NCBI GenBank assembly: GCA_944323785.1
Contig: CALUTU010000007.1
Span: 1-64,000 of the forward strand
Source: an uncultured Bacteroidales bacterium
GTDB lineage: Bacteria > Bacteroidota > Bacteroidia > Bacteroidales > UBA932
Length of the DNA: 64,000 bases
Direction of reading: 5' to 3'
Both the position numbers and the translations under genes were made by a program. Below are positions 1-8,470 of the stretch, piece by piece (position 1 is the stretch's first letter; every line of letters starts with the position of its first letter). The notes beneath the pieces were generated by a model. That model had not been told where the DNA came from. It worked only from the letters and a program-made list of their open reading frames with translations, and ran no database searches.

Positions 1-43
1 ATTTCAAAGAAATAAAATCTCTACCACATTGACAAACAATTTG

Positions 44-499
44 TTAGAAAGATGTCAACATTTTACGACAGTCCCTAATATAGGCAGTCTCGTCGTTCTC
101 GTAGAAACACAGTCCGTTGGCAGCGGTCTCAATCCTGTACACCTGTGATGCGAGCTGCATGGTAAGGCTCTCGTTGGCGGCGCAGAACTCCCGGTTGATA
201 ATATGGTAACTGGACGGCTGAGGCTTCAGGATGAAATGCCCGCGTTCGTTATCGCGGGTATAGCGCAGGCGCAGATCCTCTCCTACGATAGCGGAGAATT
301 TAGGCTGGACTCCGGACAGGGAGATTCGTCCGATATGTTGCACCGTGTCCTGGAGTCTGTCGGCATCCAGATCTTTCGGGCTCATTTCGGGAAAAATGTG
401 CGATACGGCCTTTCCGTCGAACAGCAGTCTTTTTGCCAGCGGGCAATATGTGCTGAATCCGAGGGCGAGAGTGGACGGGCATACGGTAATCGGTCTCAT
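44..499 (-). pseudogene. HipT/HipA-like Ser/Thr kinase, truncated
   Basis: This is the N-terminal half of a HipA/HipT-family kinase, the toxin of type II HipBA or HipBST modules that phosphorylates a translation target. Only 151 residues are present, where the kinase part usually has about 300. The Gly-rich loop segment ISLSGVQPKFS (residues 59-69) and the lysine of HFILKP (residue 92) are visible. The frame stops after residue 151, before the region expected to carry the catalytic and metal-binding aspartates. The last residues (MLTSF) and positions 1-60 are markedly AT-rich compared with the gene, suggesting a recombination or insertion junction. The start overlaps the stop of the upstream HipA N-domain gene by 4 nt (496-499). 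Family assignment is fairly secure; loss of function is inferred from the missing lobe. Confidence 0.72.
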
Positions 500-819
500 G
501 GCTCAATGGGTTTGACGGTGATGGCTCCGACAGTGTCATTCTGTGCTGTGGCCAGTAGTATCCCGAAATCATCACTGCTGTCTATATGCAGCAGCCGGGA
601 CTGGATCCGGCGGTTTTCTCCCTCGGAGAGCATGTTGAAGAAGACGGCGAACAGGTAAGGGGAGCGGTACGGCTCTTCTCTCAGCGGAAGAGTCGGACTG
701 ACAGGAGGCATTTTGTCAGCGACATACGACGGTTCATAGACGAAAATATATTCCCCGTTGTCCTCCTCGGTCAGCAGCCCTGCCCTGATATCGTGCAAAT
801 ATACTTCGCATTGCCTCAT
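496..819 (-). CDS. HipA N-terminal-domain protein (HipS-like)
   Basis: This 107-residue protein matches the N-subdomain of HipA encoded as its own gene (LHDIRAGLL near the start, then SPTLPLREEPY and FFNMLSEGENRR). In the tripartite HipBST systems the equivalent small protein HipS is the antitoxin that counteracts the kinase HipT. Here it sits between the HTH gene, 4 bp away, and the truncated kinase, which it overlaps by 4 nt, so the three genes form one transcription unit. Which role it plays here is inferred from that arrangement; split HipA N-domain genes are also common in Bacteroidetes without a proven antitoxin role. Confidence 0.75.
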   Translation of the reverse strand: MRQCEVYLHDIRAGLLTEEDNGEYIFVYEPSYVADKMPPVSPTLPLREEPYRSPYLFAVFFNMLSEGENRRIQSRLLHIDSSDDFGILLATAQNDTVGAITVKPIEP

Positions 820-823
820 ATCG

Positions 824-1027
824 TCAGTCCTTCAGTTTAACGGTAAGTTCCAGTCCGAGGGTGTCCAGGATTGAGAGCAGCGTCCGTAGTTTCGGGTTGC
901 TCTGTCCGCGTTCGATTGCTACGAGCGTGTTGATTCCGACTTCTGAGAGTCCGGCTATCTCATCCTGCCGGACTTTGAGAGCCTTCCTGCGGTCCCGGAT
1001 GGCTTTGCCTATTTCTTCTGTATTCAC
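824..1027 (-). CDS. XRE-family HTH regulator (HipB-like)
   Basis: This 67-residue protein is essentially a single helix-turn-helix of the Cro/C1 class (IGKAIRDRRKALKVRQDEIA, then GINTLVAIERGQSNPKL). It is the size and type of HipB, the DNA-binding partner that represses the hip operon. The start codon is GTG (1025-1027). It is first in the operon, 4 bp before the HipS-like gene. Upstream lie a good Bacteroidetes promoter and two identical 10-bp boxes that could be its operators. Confidence 0.82.
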   Translation of the reverse strand: MNTEEIGKAIRDRRKALKVRQDEIAGLSEVGINTLVAIERGQSNPKLRTLLSILDTLGLELTVKLKD

Positions 1028-1032
1028 TGTGT

Positions 1033-1102
1033 ATTGTGATTTTTCCCAAAAATAAAAAAATCCGCTGAGAAAAACAACGGAATTCCCAATAAATTGTGAT
1101 TT
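1033..1102 (-). promoter_or_regulatory. hip operon promoter and putative operator boxes
   Basis: On the minus strand TATTTTTG (1047-1054) matches the Bacteroidetes -7 element TAnnTTTG, with a TTG (1075-1077) 20 bp upstream as -33 element. The decamer ATTGTGATTT occurs at 1033-1042 and again at 1093-1102, exactly 60 bp apart and flanking the promoter. The distal copy lies inside the palindrome TAAAT-TGTG-ATTTA. Autoregulation by the HipB-like protein is an inference. Confidence 0.55.
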
Positions 1103-1206
1103 ATGCTGACTGTTGCGCTTCGGGCCTGGGCTTGGGGCGTAGTTTTTTGTGCCGTTGAGAATTAACAGGACGATGGAGTCTGACTGGTCCGAGGCTGGTG
1201 CTAACA

Positions 1207-1395
1207 GGAAGTGCGAGCATCTATGTTTTGTACAATGGCTTGACTCTTAGTGTGTTGCGAGTTGGCGAGATGGATTTCGAGGTGTTCTTAGTGGGCGAAA
1301 TCCATCAGCTAAAAAGTCAAGGTGTTGATTGCCAGACAACTACTGAAAATCGAGATGCGCGTACATTCCGTAGATGCACCGGTGTGAGGTGTCAA
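1207..1395. repeat. MITE-like inverted-repeat element, copy A
   Basis: The related copy B lies at 14210-14400. Inverted ends: GTGCGAGCATCT (1210-1221) and AGATGCGCGTAC (1352-1363). Inside is a 10-bp hairpin, GATGGATTTC (1269-1278) with GAAATCCATC (1297-1306), followed by a 45-bp core (1322-1366) 76 percent identical to the copy B core. Spacings between these parts agree within 2 nt in the two copies. No open frame spans it, so it is either a non-autonomous mobile element or a structured intergenic repeat. Confidence 0.6.
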
Positions 1396-1433
1396 GTGCG
1401 GCTGGAGTGGGTGATGCCGGAGATATGTATGAT

Positions 1434-1470
1434 GTTGTAGGCAAGCCTTTTCTCCACGCTTGCCTACAAC
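1434..1470. repeat. Perfect 13-bp hairpin
   Basis: GTTGTAGGCAAGC (1434-1446) is followed after an 11-nt loop containing CTTTTCTCC by its exact complement (1458-1470). It has no T-run on either strand, so it is not a standard terminator. A different-sequence hairpin with the same loop motif accompanies copy B. Confidence 0.6.
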
Positions 1471-1553
1471 ACTGTAATGGCAGTAGAGCCGGCAGCACGG
1501 ATTCATTCGGGGAAGTGCCTGGGATTCTGTGAAATCAATTTCCCGGTGGGGAG

Positions 1554-3014
1554 TTATTTGCCGGTCTTTTTTGAGGCGGTCTTGGCGTTGTCAGCGGTGG
1601 CTTCGGTCTCTTCGTCGGAGGGGACGGACCAGCCGCCGCCGAGGGCCTTGTAGAGGTCGATGATGGCCAGGAACTCGTCCCTGACTGAATTGCTGTAATC
1701 AATCTCGGCATCGAAGTAGCTTCGCTGTGCGTCAAGCACGTCCATGTAGTTGGTGTAGCCGTTCTGGTACTGGAAGAGAGCCAGCTCCACGTATTTGCGG
1801 GAAGCATCCTTTAGATTGCCCATCAGAGCCACTTTCTCGTGGGCCGAGCGGTATGATGTCACTGCGTCATTGACTTCCTTGAATACCTCCAGGACTTTCT
1901 CCTCGTATTGGTATTTTTCCTGATTGTAGGCTTCGATGGCAGCCTGATACCTGGCTTTGTTCTTCCCGAAGGCGAACAGGGGGGATGTAAGGTCTATGAC
2001 CGGGTACCAGTAGGGGCCGGTGAAGAAGCGGGTGAATGTGTTGTTCTCTACACCTGCGGTAAATGAGAGGGACAGCCGTGGGAATCGGTCAGCCCACGCA
2101 ATACCTACATCGGCCATTGCGGATTTGAGGTCCTGCTCCGCGGCCATCAGGTCCGGTCTGCGCTGCAGCAGCTCGGAGGGAATCCCGACATGCATCAGGT
2201 CAGGGAATTTGTCGTGCGTATTGAGCAGTGACCGTTCCACAGAAGATGGAAATTCTCCGGCAAGCAACGATATCTCATGTTCTTTAAGTGCGATATCTCG
2301 CTCTAAGTCAGGGACTAGTGACGCTGTTCTCGCGTATTCCACCTGAGCCTGCTGATATGGGATCTCTGTGGTCAGACCTCCGTCGAAACGGAGTTTCGCC
2401 TGTCTGACACTTTCCCTTCTTGTGTCTAAGGTGCGCAGTACGATGTCAAGCTCGTTGTCCAGTGCGGTAAGTTCGAAATAAGCCGTGGCTACGGCGGCCA
2501 CAAGTGTCATCTGCATGGCCCTCTGTGATTCGACTGAGGACAGGTATTCAGCGATAGCTCCACGGTTAGCCCAGCGGAGGCGGCCGAACAGATCCACTTC
2601 CCATGATACGGAGGCTTTCAGCCCGAACTCATTGTCCTTGACCGGAGCCTCATCGGTATATGTGTAGTTTTCCTGGTTGAGGTAGCCTCTGGCTCCGAAC
2701 TCGGGGAACTGTTCCGCGCGGACGATTCTGTGCCGCCTTTCCAGCTCGCGCACGCGGGCCGAGGCGGTGAGCATGTCCCTGTTGTTCTCCAGTGTCTTTT
2801 CTATCAGGACCTTCAGCAGCGGGTCGGAGAATATCTCGGACCATTCCAGGTCTGCCAGGCACAGTGAATCGGCCTCTTCACCCGGGACGATGGTCTGGGG
2901 GATGTCCACTTGCGGATCCACGCATTTGCGCACAGCCGCGCCGCATCCCTGGAGCAGCACTACGGCTGCGGCGAAAGCCAGTGCCGCCGATATGTATTTT
3001 ACAGTATTTCTCAT
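1554..3014 (-). CDS. Outer-membrane efflux lipoprotein (TolC/NodT family)
   Basis: This is the outer-membrane channel of a tripartite RND pump. The 486-residue product starts MRNTVKYISA and has a lipoprotein signal ending in the lipobox LLQGC. Two TolC-type repeats follow; the second includes the family segment ASELLQRRPDL-like LLQRRPDLMAAEQDL. The start ATG (3014-3012) overlaps the stop of the upstream RND gene as ATGA, giving translational coupling. The frame stays open far upstream to 3569, but that part is antisense-free shadow of the RND gene and contains no signal peptide, so the lipoprotein start is preferred. It is last in the operon fusion protein-RND-TolC. Substrate cannot be told from sequence. 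Confidence 0.92.
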   Translation of the reverse strand: MRNTVKYISAALAFAAAVVLLQGCGAAVRKCVDPQVDIPQTIVPGEEADSLCLADLEWSEIFSDPLLKVLIEKTLENNRDMLTASARVRELERRHRIVRAEQFPEFGARGYLNQENYTYTDEAPVKDNEFGLKASVSWEVDLFGRLRWANRGAIAEYLSSVESQRAMQMTLVAAVATAYFELTALDNELDIVLRTLDTRRESVRQAKLRFDGGLTTEIPYQQAQVEYARTASLVPDLERDIALKEHEISLLAGEFPSSVERSLLNTHDKFPDLMHVGIPSELLQRRPDLMAAEQDLKSAMADVGIAWADRFPRLSLSFTAGVENNTFTRFFTGPYWYPVIDLTSPLFAFGKNKARYQAAIEAYNQEKYQYEEKVLEVFKEVNDAVTSYRSAHEKVALMGNLKDASRKYVELALFQYQNGYTNYMDVLDAQRSYFDAEIDYSNSVRDEFLAIIDLYKALGGGWSVPSDEETEATADNAKTASKKTGK

Positions 3015-6000
3015 GCTTTGAGTTTCTTTTTCTTGGAGAAACGCTCCTTCAGCCTGTATATCCAGACGAAGAAGAACGGTACGAATACTATTCCTATGGT
3101 CGTGGCGGCGATCATTCCGAAGAACACGCACACACCGATGCCCTGACGGCTGGCGGAGCCGGGACCTGAGGCAAGCACCAGAGGCAGCATACCGAGGATG
3201 AAGGTCAGGGAGGTCATGACGATAGGCCTGAAGCGCAGCTCGGAAGCTGTGATGGCGGCTTCTACGATGTCCTTGCCCTTGGCCACCTCGTCCTTGGCGA
3301 ACTCGACGATCAGAATCGCGTTCTTGGCGGCCACACCTATCAGCATGACGAGTCCGATCTGGAAGTAGACGTTGTTCTCCATGCCCAGGACTGTAATCGA
3401 CAGGAATGCACCCACGCAGGCCACGGGCAGGGAAAGGATTACGGCTATGGGCACCGACCAGCTTTCGTACTGGGCGGCCAGGAAGAGGAAGACGAAGAGG
3501 AAGGCCAGGGCAAGGACGAGTCCTGTCTGACCGCTCTGCTGCTTCTCCTGGTAGGACAGGCCGCTCCACTCGATGCCTACGTTGGCGGGCAGTTTCTCGC
3601 GCACTATCTCTTCCATGATGTCCATGGCCTGACCGGAACTGTAGCCGTGGGCAGCCTCACCGGTGATGGTGGCTGCGTAGTACATGTTGAAACGCTTTAT
3701 GGTGCCGGGACCGGTGGTGTACTCGGTCGTACCTATGGATGTCACGGGTATCATGGCTCCTCCGTTGCCGCGCACGAAATACATGTTCATGTTGTCGCGC
3801 CAGCGGCGGTAGGGTTCCTCGGCCTGGATGTAGACGCGGTAAACGCGGTTGAAGAGGTTGAAGTCATTGACGTAGACGGATCCGGTGAAGGCTTTCATCG
3901 TGGTGAACAGATCCGATACCGATACGCCCAGAAGCTTTGCCCTGTCACGGTCCACGTCGTAGTACAGCTTGGGTATGTCGCCCTGCATCGAGCTGCTCAC
4001 GCGGGTCAGCTCCTTGCGCTGCGAGGCATAGTAGACCAGTGTGTCCGATGCTCTCTGCAGCTCCTCGTATGTAAGGTCGCCCCTGGCCTCCAGAGCCATC
4101 TCGAAACCTCCTGATGTACCCAGACCCGGTATGACGGGCGGCGTGCTCAGGTAGACCTTGCTTTCGGGATACTGTGAGAACTCGTCCATGGCCTCGGACA
4201 TGAAGGCGGGCAGGTCCGGATTCTCGCGTTCCTCCCAGGGCTTCATGATTACGGTCATCTGGCTGCGGGACTGGTTGGTGCCGACGCGGGGACTGGAGCC
4301 GGTGACGTTGAGCACATAGCGCACGTCCGGCTGCTCCAGGAGCCATGCCATCGCCCGGTCGTTGATCTCGCGGGTCCTTTCGAGGGTCGCGCCCTCGGGC
4401 AGCTCGAACTCTACGGTGAAATATCCCTGGTCCTCCTGCGGCAGGAAGCTCTGGGGCACGAGCTGGGCCATGGCCCAGATACCGACAAGGCCTATGCCGA
4501 ATGCGGCGAAGGACCGCTTGGAGTGGCCCAGGAAGCTGCGTATGGCGCGGATGTACACTGCCTGTCCCTTGCCTAGCCAGCGGTTGATGGCGCGGAAGAT
4601 AAAGTTCTTCTTCTCCTCTTCTCCCTCTTTCTTAGGTTTGAGGAACTGGGCGCACATCACGGGACTCATGGTCAGGGCCACGACAGTGGATATGATGACG
4701 GATACCGCGATGGTAATCGTAAACTGACGGTAGAGGGCTCCGGTGATGCCGGAGAGGAAGCTCACGGGGATAAATACGGCGCAGAGCACCAGCGACATGG
4801 CTATTAGCGCACTGCCCAGGCCGTTCATGGCCTTCTTGGTGGCCTCATAGGCCGACAGCTTCTCCTCGTTCATGATGCGGTCCACGTTCTCGACCACCAC
4901 TATCGCGTCATCCACGACCGTACCTATCGCCAGTACAAGGCCGAGGAGGGTCAGTGTGTTGAGGGAGAATCCGAATATGAGCATCACGCCGAAGGTACCG
5001 ATAAGGGATATCGGCACGGCAATGGCCGGGATGAGGGTCGCTCTCCAGCTCTGCAGGGAGAGGAACACCACCAGTATCACGAGGAAGAGGGCCTCGAAGA
5101 GGGTCTTGTACACCTCGTGGATGGACTGGGAGATGTACTCGGTCATGTCGAAGGGTATCATATAGGAGATACCTTCCGGGAAGTTGTGGCTGATCTCATC
5201 CATGGCCTTCTTGACGGACTCGGACACTTCCATGGCGTTCATGCCGGGAAGCATACGGATGTCCATCACTGCGGCATTGCCTCCGTTGATACCGCTCTCG
5301 GTGTTGTAGGACTGGGCCTCAAGCGATACGCGGGCCACATCGCGCAGACGGATGATGGAACCGTCCGGGTTGGCCCTGAGGACTATGTCCTCGAACTCAC
5401 TCACAGTGGACAGACGGCCCTGAGCCACGATAGGCACGGTCACGTCCACTCCGTTCATGGGCTGCTGGCCGAGGACTCCGGCGGCGGACTCGCGGTTCTG
5501 CTCGCGCAGGGCTTTCTGGATGTCCTGCACTGTCAGTCCGAGACTGGCCAGTCTCTCGGGCTGTACCCATATCTGCATACCGTAGTAGCGGCTGCCGACA
5601 TTGGACACGCGGCCTACGCCAGGGATACGGCGGAGCATATCGAGTACGTTGAGGGTCGCGTAGTTACTCAGGTACACCTCGTCAAACTTGGGGTCATTGG
5701 ACAGCAGGGTGATGGTCATCAGCTTGTTGGAGGCCTGCTTGTCCACCGAGATACCGTTCTGGATCACCTCGGCCGGAAGTCGGGCCTCGGCCTGCTTCAC
5801 TCTGTTCTGTATCTCTACGGCCGCCAGGTCGGGGTCGGTGTCTATGTCAAATGTAATCGTGACGGTAAAAGAACCGGTGTTGGTGCTCCTGGAGTCCATG
5901 TAGAGCATACCGGGGGTACCGTTGAGCTCCTGCTCGATGGGGGTGGCTACGGCCTGGGATACGGTCTCTGCGTCAGCTCCGGGGTAGGAGGCCGAGACCT

Positions 6001-6133
6001 GCACCACCGGGGGAACGATTTCCGGGTACTGGTCCACAGGCAGCAGGAATAGGCCGATGAGACCCACCAGCACTATGACGATGGAGATGACCGTGGAGAA
6101 TATCGGCCGGTCTATGAAGAAATCACTTTTCAT
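3011..6133 (-). CDS. RND efflux permease, AcrB/MexB type (HAE1)
   Basis: This 1040-residue inner-membrane proton/drug antiporter has the N-terminus typical of the hydrophobe/amphiphile RND family (FFIDRPIFSTVISIVIVLVG). The proton relay is intact: adjacent aspartates in GTVVDDAIVVVENV (TM4) and the lysine in GVAAKNAILIVEFAKD (TM10). The two periplasmic porter/docking loops and 12 membrane segments give the usual length. It overlaps the fusion-protein gene upstream by 11 nt and the TolC gene downstream by 4 nt, so all three are one operon. Expected role: export of toxic compounds such as bile salts or drugs, although the true substrate is unknown. Confidence 0.95.
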   Translation of the reverse strand: MKSDFFIDRPIFSTVISIVIVLVGLIGLFLLPVDQYPEIVPPVVQVSASYPGADAETVSQAVATPIEQELNGTPGMLYMDSRSTNTGSFTVTITFDIDTDPDLAAVEIQNRVKQAEARLPAEVIQNGISVDKQASNKLMTITLLSNDPKFDEVYLSNYATLNVLDMLRRIPGVGRVSNVGSRYYGMQIWVQPERLASLGLTVQDIQKALREQNRESAAGVLGQQPMNGVDVTVPIVAQGRLSTVSEFEDIVLRANPDGSIIRLRDVARVSLEAQSYNTESGINGGNAAVMDIRMLPGMNAMEVSESVKKAMDEISHNFPEGISYMIPFDMTEYISQSIHEVYKTLFEALFLVILVVFLSLQSWRATLIPAIAVPISLIGTFGVMLIFGFSLNTLTLLGLVLAIGTVVDDAIVVVENVDRIMNEEKLSAYEATKKAMNGLGSALIAMSLVLCAVFIPVSFLSGITGALYRQFTITIAVSVIISTVVALTMSPVMCAQFLKPKKEGEEEKKNFIFRAINRWLGKGQAVYIRAIRSFLGHSKRSFAAFGIGLVGIWAMAQLVPQSFLPQEDQGYFTVEFELPEGATLERTREINDRAMAWLLEQPDVRYVLNVTGSSPRVGTNQSRSQMTVIMKPWEERENPDLPAFMSEAMDEFSQYPESKVYLSTPPVIPGLGTSGGFEMALEARGDLTYEELQRASDTLVYYASQRKELTRVSSSMQGDIPKLYYDVDRDRAKLLGVSVSDLFTTMKAFTGSVYVNDFNLFNRVYRVYIQAEEPYRRWRDNMNMYFVRGNGGAMIPVTSIGTTEYTTGPGTIKRFNMYYAATITGEAAHGYSSGQAMDIMEEIVREKLPANVGIEWSGLSYQEKQQSGQTGLVLALAFLFVFLFLAAQYESWSVPIAVILSLPVACVGAFLSITVLGMENNVYFQIGLVMLIGVAAKNAILIVEFAKDEVAKGKDIVEAAITASELRFRPIVMTSLTFILGMLPLVLASGPGSASRQGIGVCVFFGMIAATTIGIVFVPFFFVWIYRLKERFSKKKKLKA

Positions 6134-7496
6134 CCTCTGCGGTCACTTTATTTGTGGAATCAGTCAAGACGGCGGCACTGTCGGCCGGTATGGGATAGCC
6201 GGTAGTATCGGCTGACACGGCGGCGGATGCACTGTCCGCTCCCAATGAATATCTGCCATCGCTGTCCTGTCCGGCGGATACCGGCTCAGGCTCCACTATG
6301 ATGGGTGCGACCTTGATGCCGTGACTGAGCTTGTGGAAGCCCTCGACGATGATCCTCTCATCCGGACCGAGTCCGCGCTCAACCACTACGTTGTTGCCTA
6401 TCTCGGGGCCCAGCTCGATAAACCTCTTCTCCACCACGCTGTCCCTGCGGCAGGCATAGACGTATGCTCCGCCTTTTTCAATGACCAGGGCTTTGGTCGG
6501 CACGATGATGGCGTCATCGCGCACGTCCAGCAGCAGGCGCACTTTGGTCATCTGGCCGGGAAGGAGTATATGGTCCGGGTTGGCCATCTCGGCGCGTACC
6601 GAGAATGTACCGGTGTTGGGGTCTACCTGAGGGTCGGCGAAGTCCACGAATCCCTTCATCGGGTATTCGGAGTTGTCCGCCAGAGTGATGGTCACGTAAG
6701 GGTTCCAGTTGCGGGCGGTGTCCTGCTGGCCGAGATTGACGTTGCGCTCGCGGCTCTTGAGGTAGTCCAGACTGGTCATGCTGAAATCCACCTGCACCGT
6801 GTCGCTCTTGACCATCGTGGCCAGAAGTGACTGGCCTCCGGGACCCACCAGAGTACCCAGATCCACGTAACTCTCACTGATATATCCAGATATGGGAGAA
6901 CGGACAGTGGTGTATCCCAATGCTATCTCCGCTTGAGTCAGGTCGGCCTCGCTCATGACCACCTCGGCTTTCGCGCTCTCGTATGCGGCTATGGCATTGT
7001 CCAGGTCCAGACGGCTGGCTGCGTTCTGCTCGAACAGGGGACGGATACGCTCCAGGTCGCGCTCAGCCTTCAGCTCCAGGGCCTTGTTCTTGTTGAGCTG
7101 GGCCTTGGCTCTCTCCATGTCGGCCTGGTAGGGTTTCGGGTCTATGATGAACAGTATCTGACCTTTCTTGATGTATGTGCCCTCTTCAAAGAGCATCTCT
7201 TCAAGATAGCCCTCGACACGGGCGCGTATCTCCACGAACTGCTGTGCGCTGATCCTGCCGGCGTAGTCTCCGTAGATCTCCACGTCGTCGATGACCACCG
7301 GCTGCGCCTCCACTATCGGGTAGTCGGGTTTCGGCGGCTCCGGCCATGTAAGTATGATCCATACGGCAGTACCGGCGACTATCAAGCCGAGTACTACAAA
7401 CCATGCCCATTTGGGCCATTTGCGGATTTTCTTGATTCTGGAGGCCGCTATATGGCCCGCCCTGGAAATCTTCTCTGTAGGTATATTGATCTGCAT
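6123..7496 (-). CDS. RND periplasmic membrane-fusion protein (AcrA/MexA family)
   Basis: This 457-residue adaptor bridges the RND permease and the TolC protein. It has one N-terminal membrane anchor (about residues 32-50) in place of a lipobox, split lipoyl halves (EIRARVEGYLEEMLFEEG and GYTTVRSPISGYI), an alpha-hairpin coiled coil between them, then beta-barrel and membrane-proximal domains. The C-terminal 60 residues are a Ser/Ala/Asp-rich tail with no recognisable domain. First gene of the pump operon, with a strong promoter 9 bp from the ATG. No regulator gene is adjacent. Confidence 0.93.
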   Translation of the reverse strand: MQINIPTEKISRAGHIAASRIKKIRKWPKWAWFVVLGLIVAGTAVWIILTWPEPPKPDYPIVEAQPVVIDDVEIYGDYAGRISAQQFVEIRARVEGYLEEMLFEEGTYIKKGQILFIIDPKPYQADMERAKAQLNKNKALELKAERDLERIRPLFEQNAASRLDLDNAIAAYESAKAEVVMSEADLTQAEIALGYTTVRSPISGYISESYVDLGTLVGPGGQSLLATMVKSDTVQVDFSMTSLDYLKSRERNVNLGQQDTARNWNPYVTITLADNSEYPMKGFVDFADPQVDPNTGTFSVRAEMANPDHILLPGQMTKVRLLLDVRDDAIIVPTKALVIEKGGAYVYACRRDSVVEKRFIELGPEIGNNVVVERGLGPDERIIVEGFHKLSHGIKVAPIIVEPEPVSAGQDSDGRYSLGADSASAAVSADTTGYPIPADSAAVLTDSTNKVTAEDEK

Positions 7497-7504
7497 AACG
7501 GGTG

Positions 7505-7537
7505 CAAAAATAGGCTAAACTGACCTACTTATGCAAA
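7505..7537 (-). promoter_or_regulatory. Promoter of efflux operon 1
   Basis: TATTTTTG (7505-7512) matches TAnnTTTG exactly and TTTG (7534-7537) is placed 21 bp upstream as the -33 element. Only 8 nt separate the -7 element from the ATG at 7496, so the transcript should have almost no leader. Confidence 0.65.
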
Positions 7538-7552
7538 AATTGTACCCTTTCT

Positions 7553-8467
7553 CTAAGAAAATGCGCATCCTGCGGCAAACAGCAGGGACAGCAGGAAGAA
7601 ATTGCGGGAAGTCTTGCCCAGAAAAGGGTTGAGGGCGGCTCCGTCGGCGGTGCTCATGCGCCTGGCAGTGACCAGATGCAGGACTGCGTACAGCAGCAGG
7701 GGAGCGGCGTGCCATGCCGGTTTGGAAAGGGCGATGGCGGCTCCGGCGAGCAGGGTGGCGGCCAGTCCGAGCGCGTAATACAGGATGACGGCCCAACGTC
7801 CGCCCAGACGCACGACGATGGTCTTCTTGCCTTGTCCGGCATCCTCGTCCCGGTCGCGGTAGTTGTTGACCATCAGCAGGCAGTCCACGGCCAGACCGCA
7901 GCCAAGTCCGGCTAGAGTAGCCTCTATGGTCCAGACTTCGGTCTGAAGGTAGAATGTGAATCCCACCGGGACAATGCCGAAGAACACCAGCACCAGCAGG
8001 TCGCCCAGTCCAAGGCGGGAGAACTTCGTGGTGTAGAGAAAGCAGAACAGCACGCAGGCGGCGCCTACGGCCAGCATCCACGGACCTCCTTTCCAGATCA
8101 GCGGCAGACCGGCTGCGCAGGCCAGCAGAGTTGTGGCCGCAATGCCGGTCTTCATGGCTCCGGAGGTAATCCACCCTTGTGCGCAGGCCCGTTTCGGCCC
8201 TAAGCGCAGCTCGGTATCACTGCCTTTCTTGAAGTCAAAATAGTCATTTACGAAGTTCGCGTCTATCTGCATTATCCACGCGAAGAGCATACACAGTGCG
8301 AATGCCGCCCAGTCAAACGCCTCTGCCGGCAGCATCCCGTTGCTGTTCAGCCACATCCACGCGCAGGCTCCGCCCATGATTACAGGCGCGGCGGCCCCGG
8401 CCAGCGTCTTCGGCCTGGCCGCCAGCACCCACGCCCTCACCGAATTTGTTCTCACCGCACCGCTCAT
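7553..8467 (-). CDS. menA: 1,4-dihydroxy-2-naphthoate polyprenyltransferase
   Basis: MenA attaches the isoprenoid tail to DHNA in menaquinone synthesis at the inner membrane. This 304-residue protein has the two UbiA-superfamily Asp motifs, NDYFDFKKGSD (about residue 74) and NNYRDRDED (about residue 185), eight or so hydrophobic segments, and the MenA-type start ARPKTLAGAAAPV. It begins only 3 bp after the higA stop, so it is probably co-transcribed with the higBA pair; no promoter motif is seen in that gap. No other men gene lies in the window. Assignment to MenA over UbiA follows the N-terminal motif and the menaquinone-only biology of the group. Confidence 0.9.
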   Translation of the reverse strand: MSGAVRTNSVRAWVLAARPKTLAGAAAPVIMGGACAWMWLNSNGMLPAEAFDWAAFALCMLFAWIMQIDANFVNDYFDFKKGSDTELRLGPKRACAQGWITSGAMKTGIAATTLLACAAGLPLIWKGGPWMLAVGAACVLFCFLYTTKFSRLGLGDLLVLVFFGIVPVGFTFYLQTEVWTIEATLAGLGCGLAVDCLLMVNNYRDRDEDAGQGKKTIVVRLGGRWAVILYYALGLAATLLAGAAIALSKPAWHAAPLLLYAVLHLVTARRMSTADGAALNPFLGKTSRNFFLLSLLFAAGCAFS

Positions 8468-8470
8468 GAT

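Larger units (their letters stand above)
1103..1553. other. Non-coding region holding MITE-like copy A and a hairpin
   Basis: No credible gene is seen between the hip promoter region and the TolC stop. It contains the 155-bp inverted-repeat element (copy A), a perfect 13-bp hairpin (1434-1446 with 1458-1470) and GGGGAAGTGC at 1509-1518, which recurs in the 25.4-kb intergenic region. No clear intrinsic terminator with a T-run follows the TolC gene. Confidence 0.6.

Noticed and set aside
1198-1440. 80-codon frame across MITE-like copy A
   Set aside because: The reading frame is not kept in copy B, and the conserved features are structural, not coding.
3015-3569. 185-codon N-terminal extension of the first TolC gene
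   Set aside because: It overlaps the RND gene in another frame, and the lipoprotein signal starts only at 3014.
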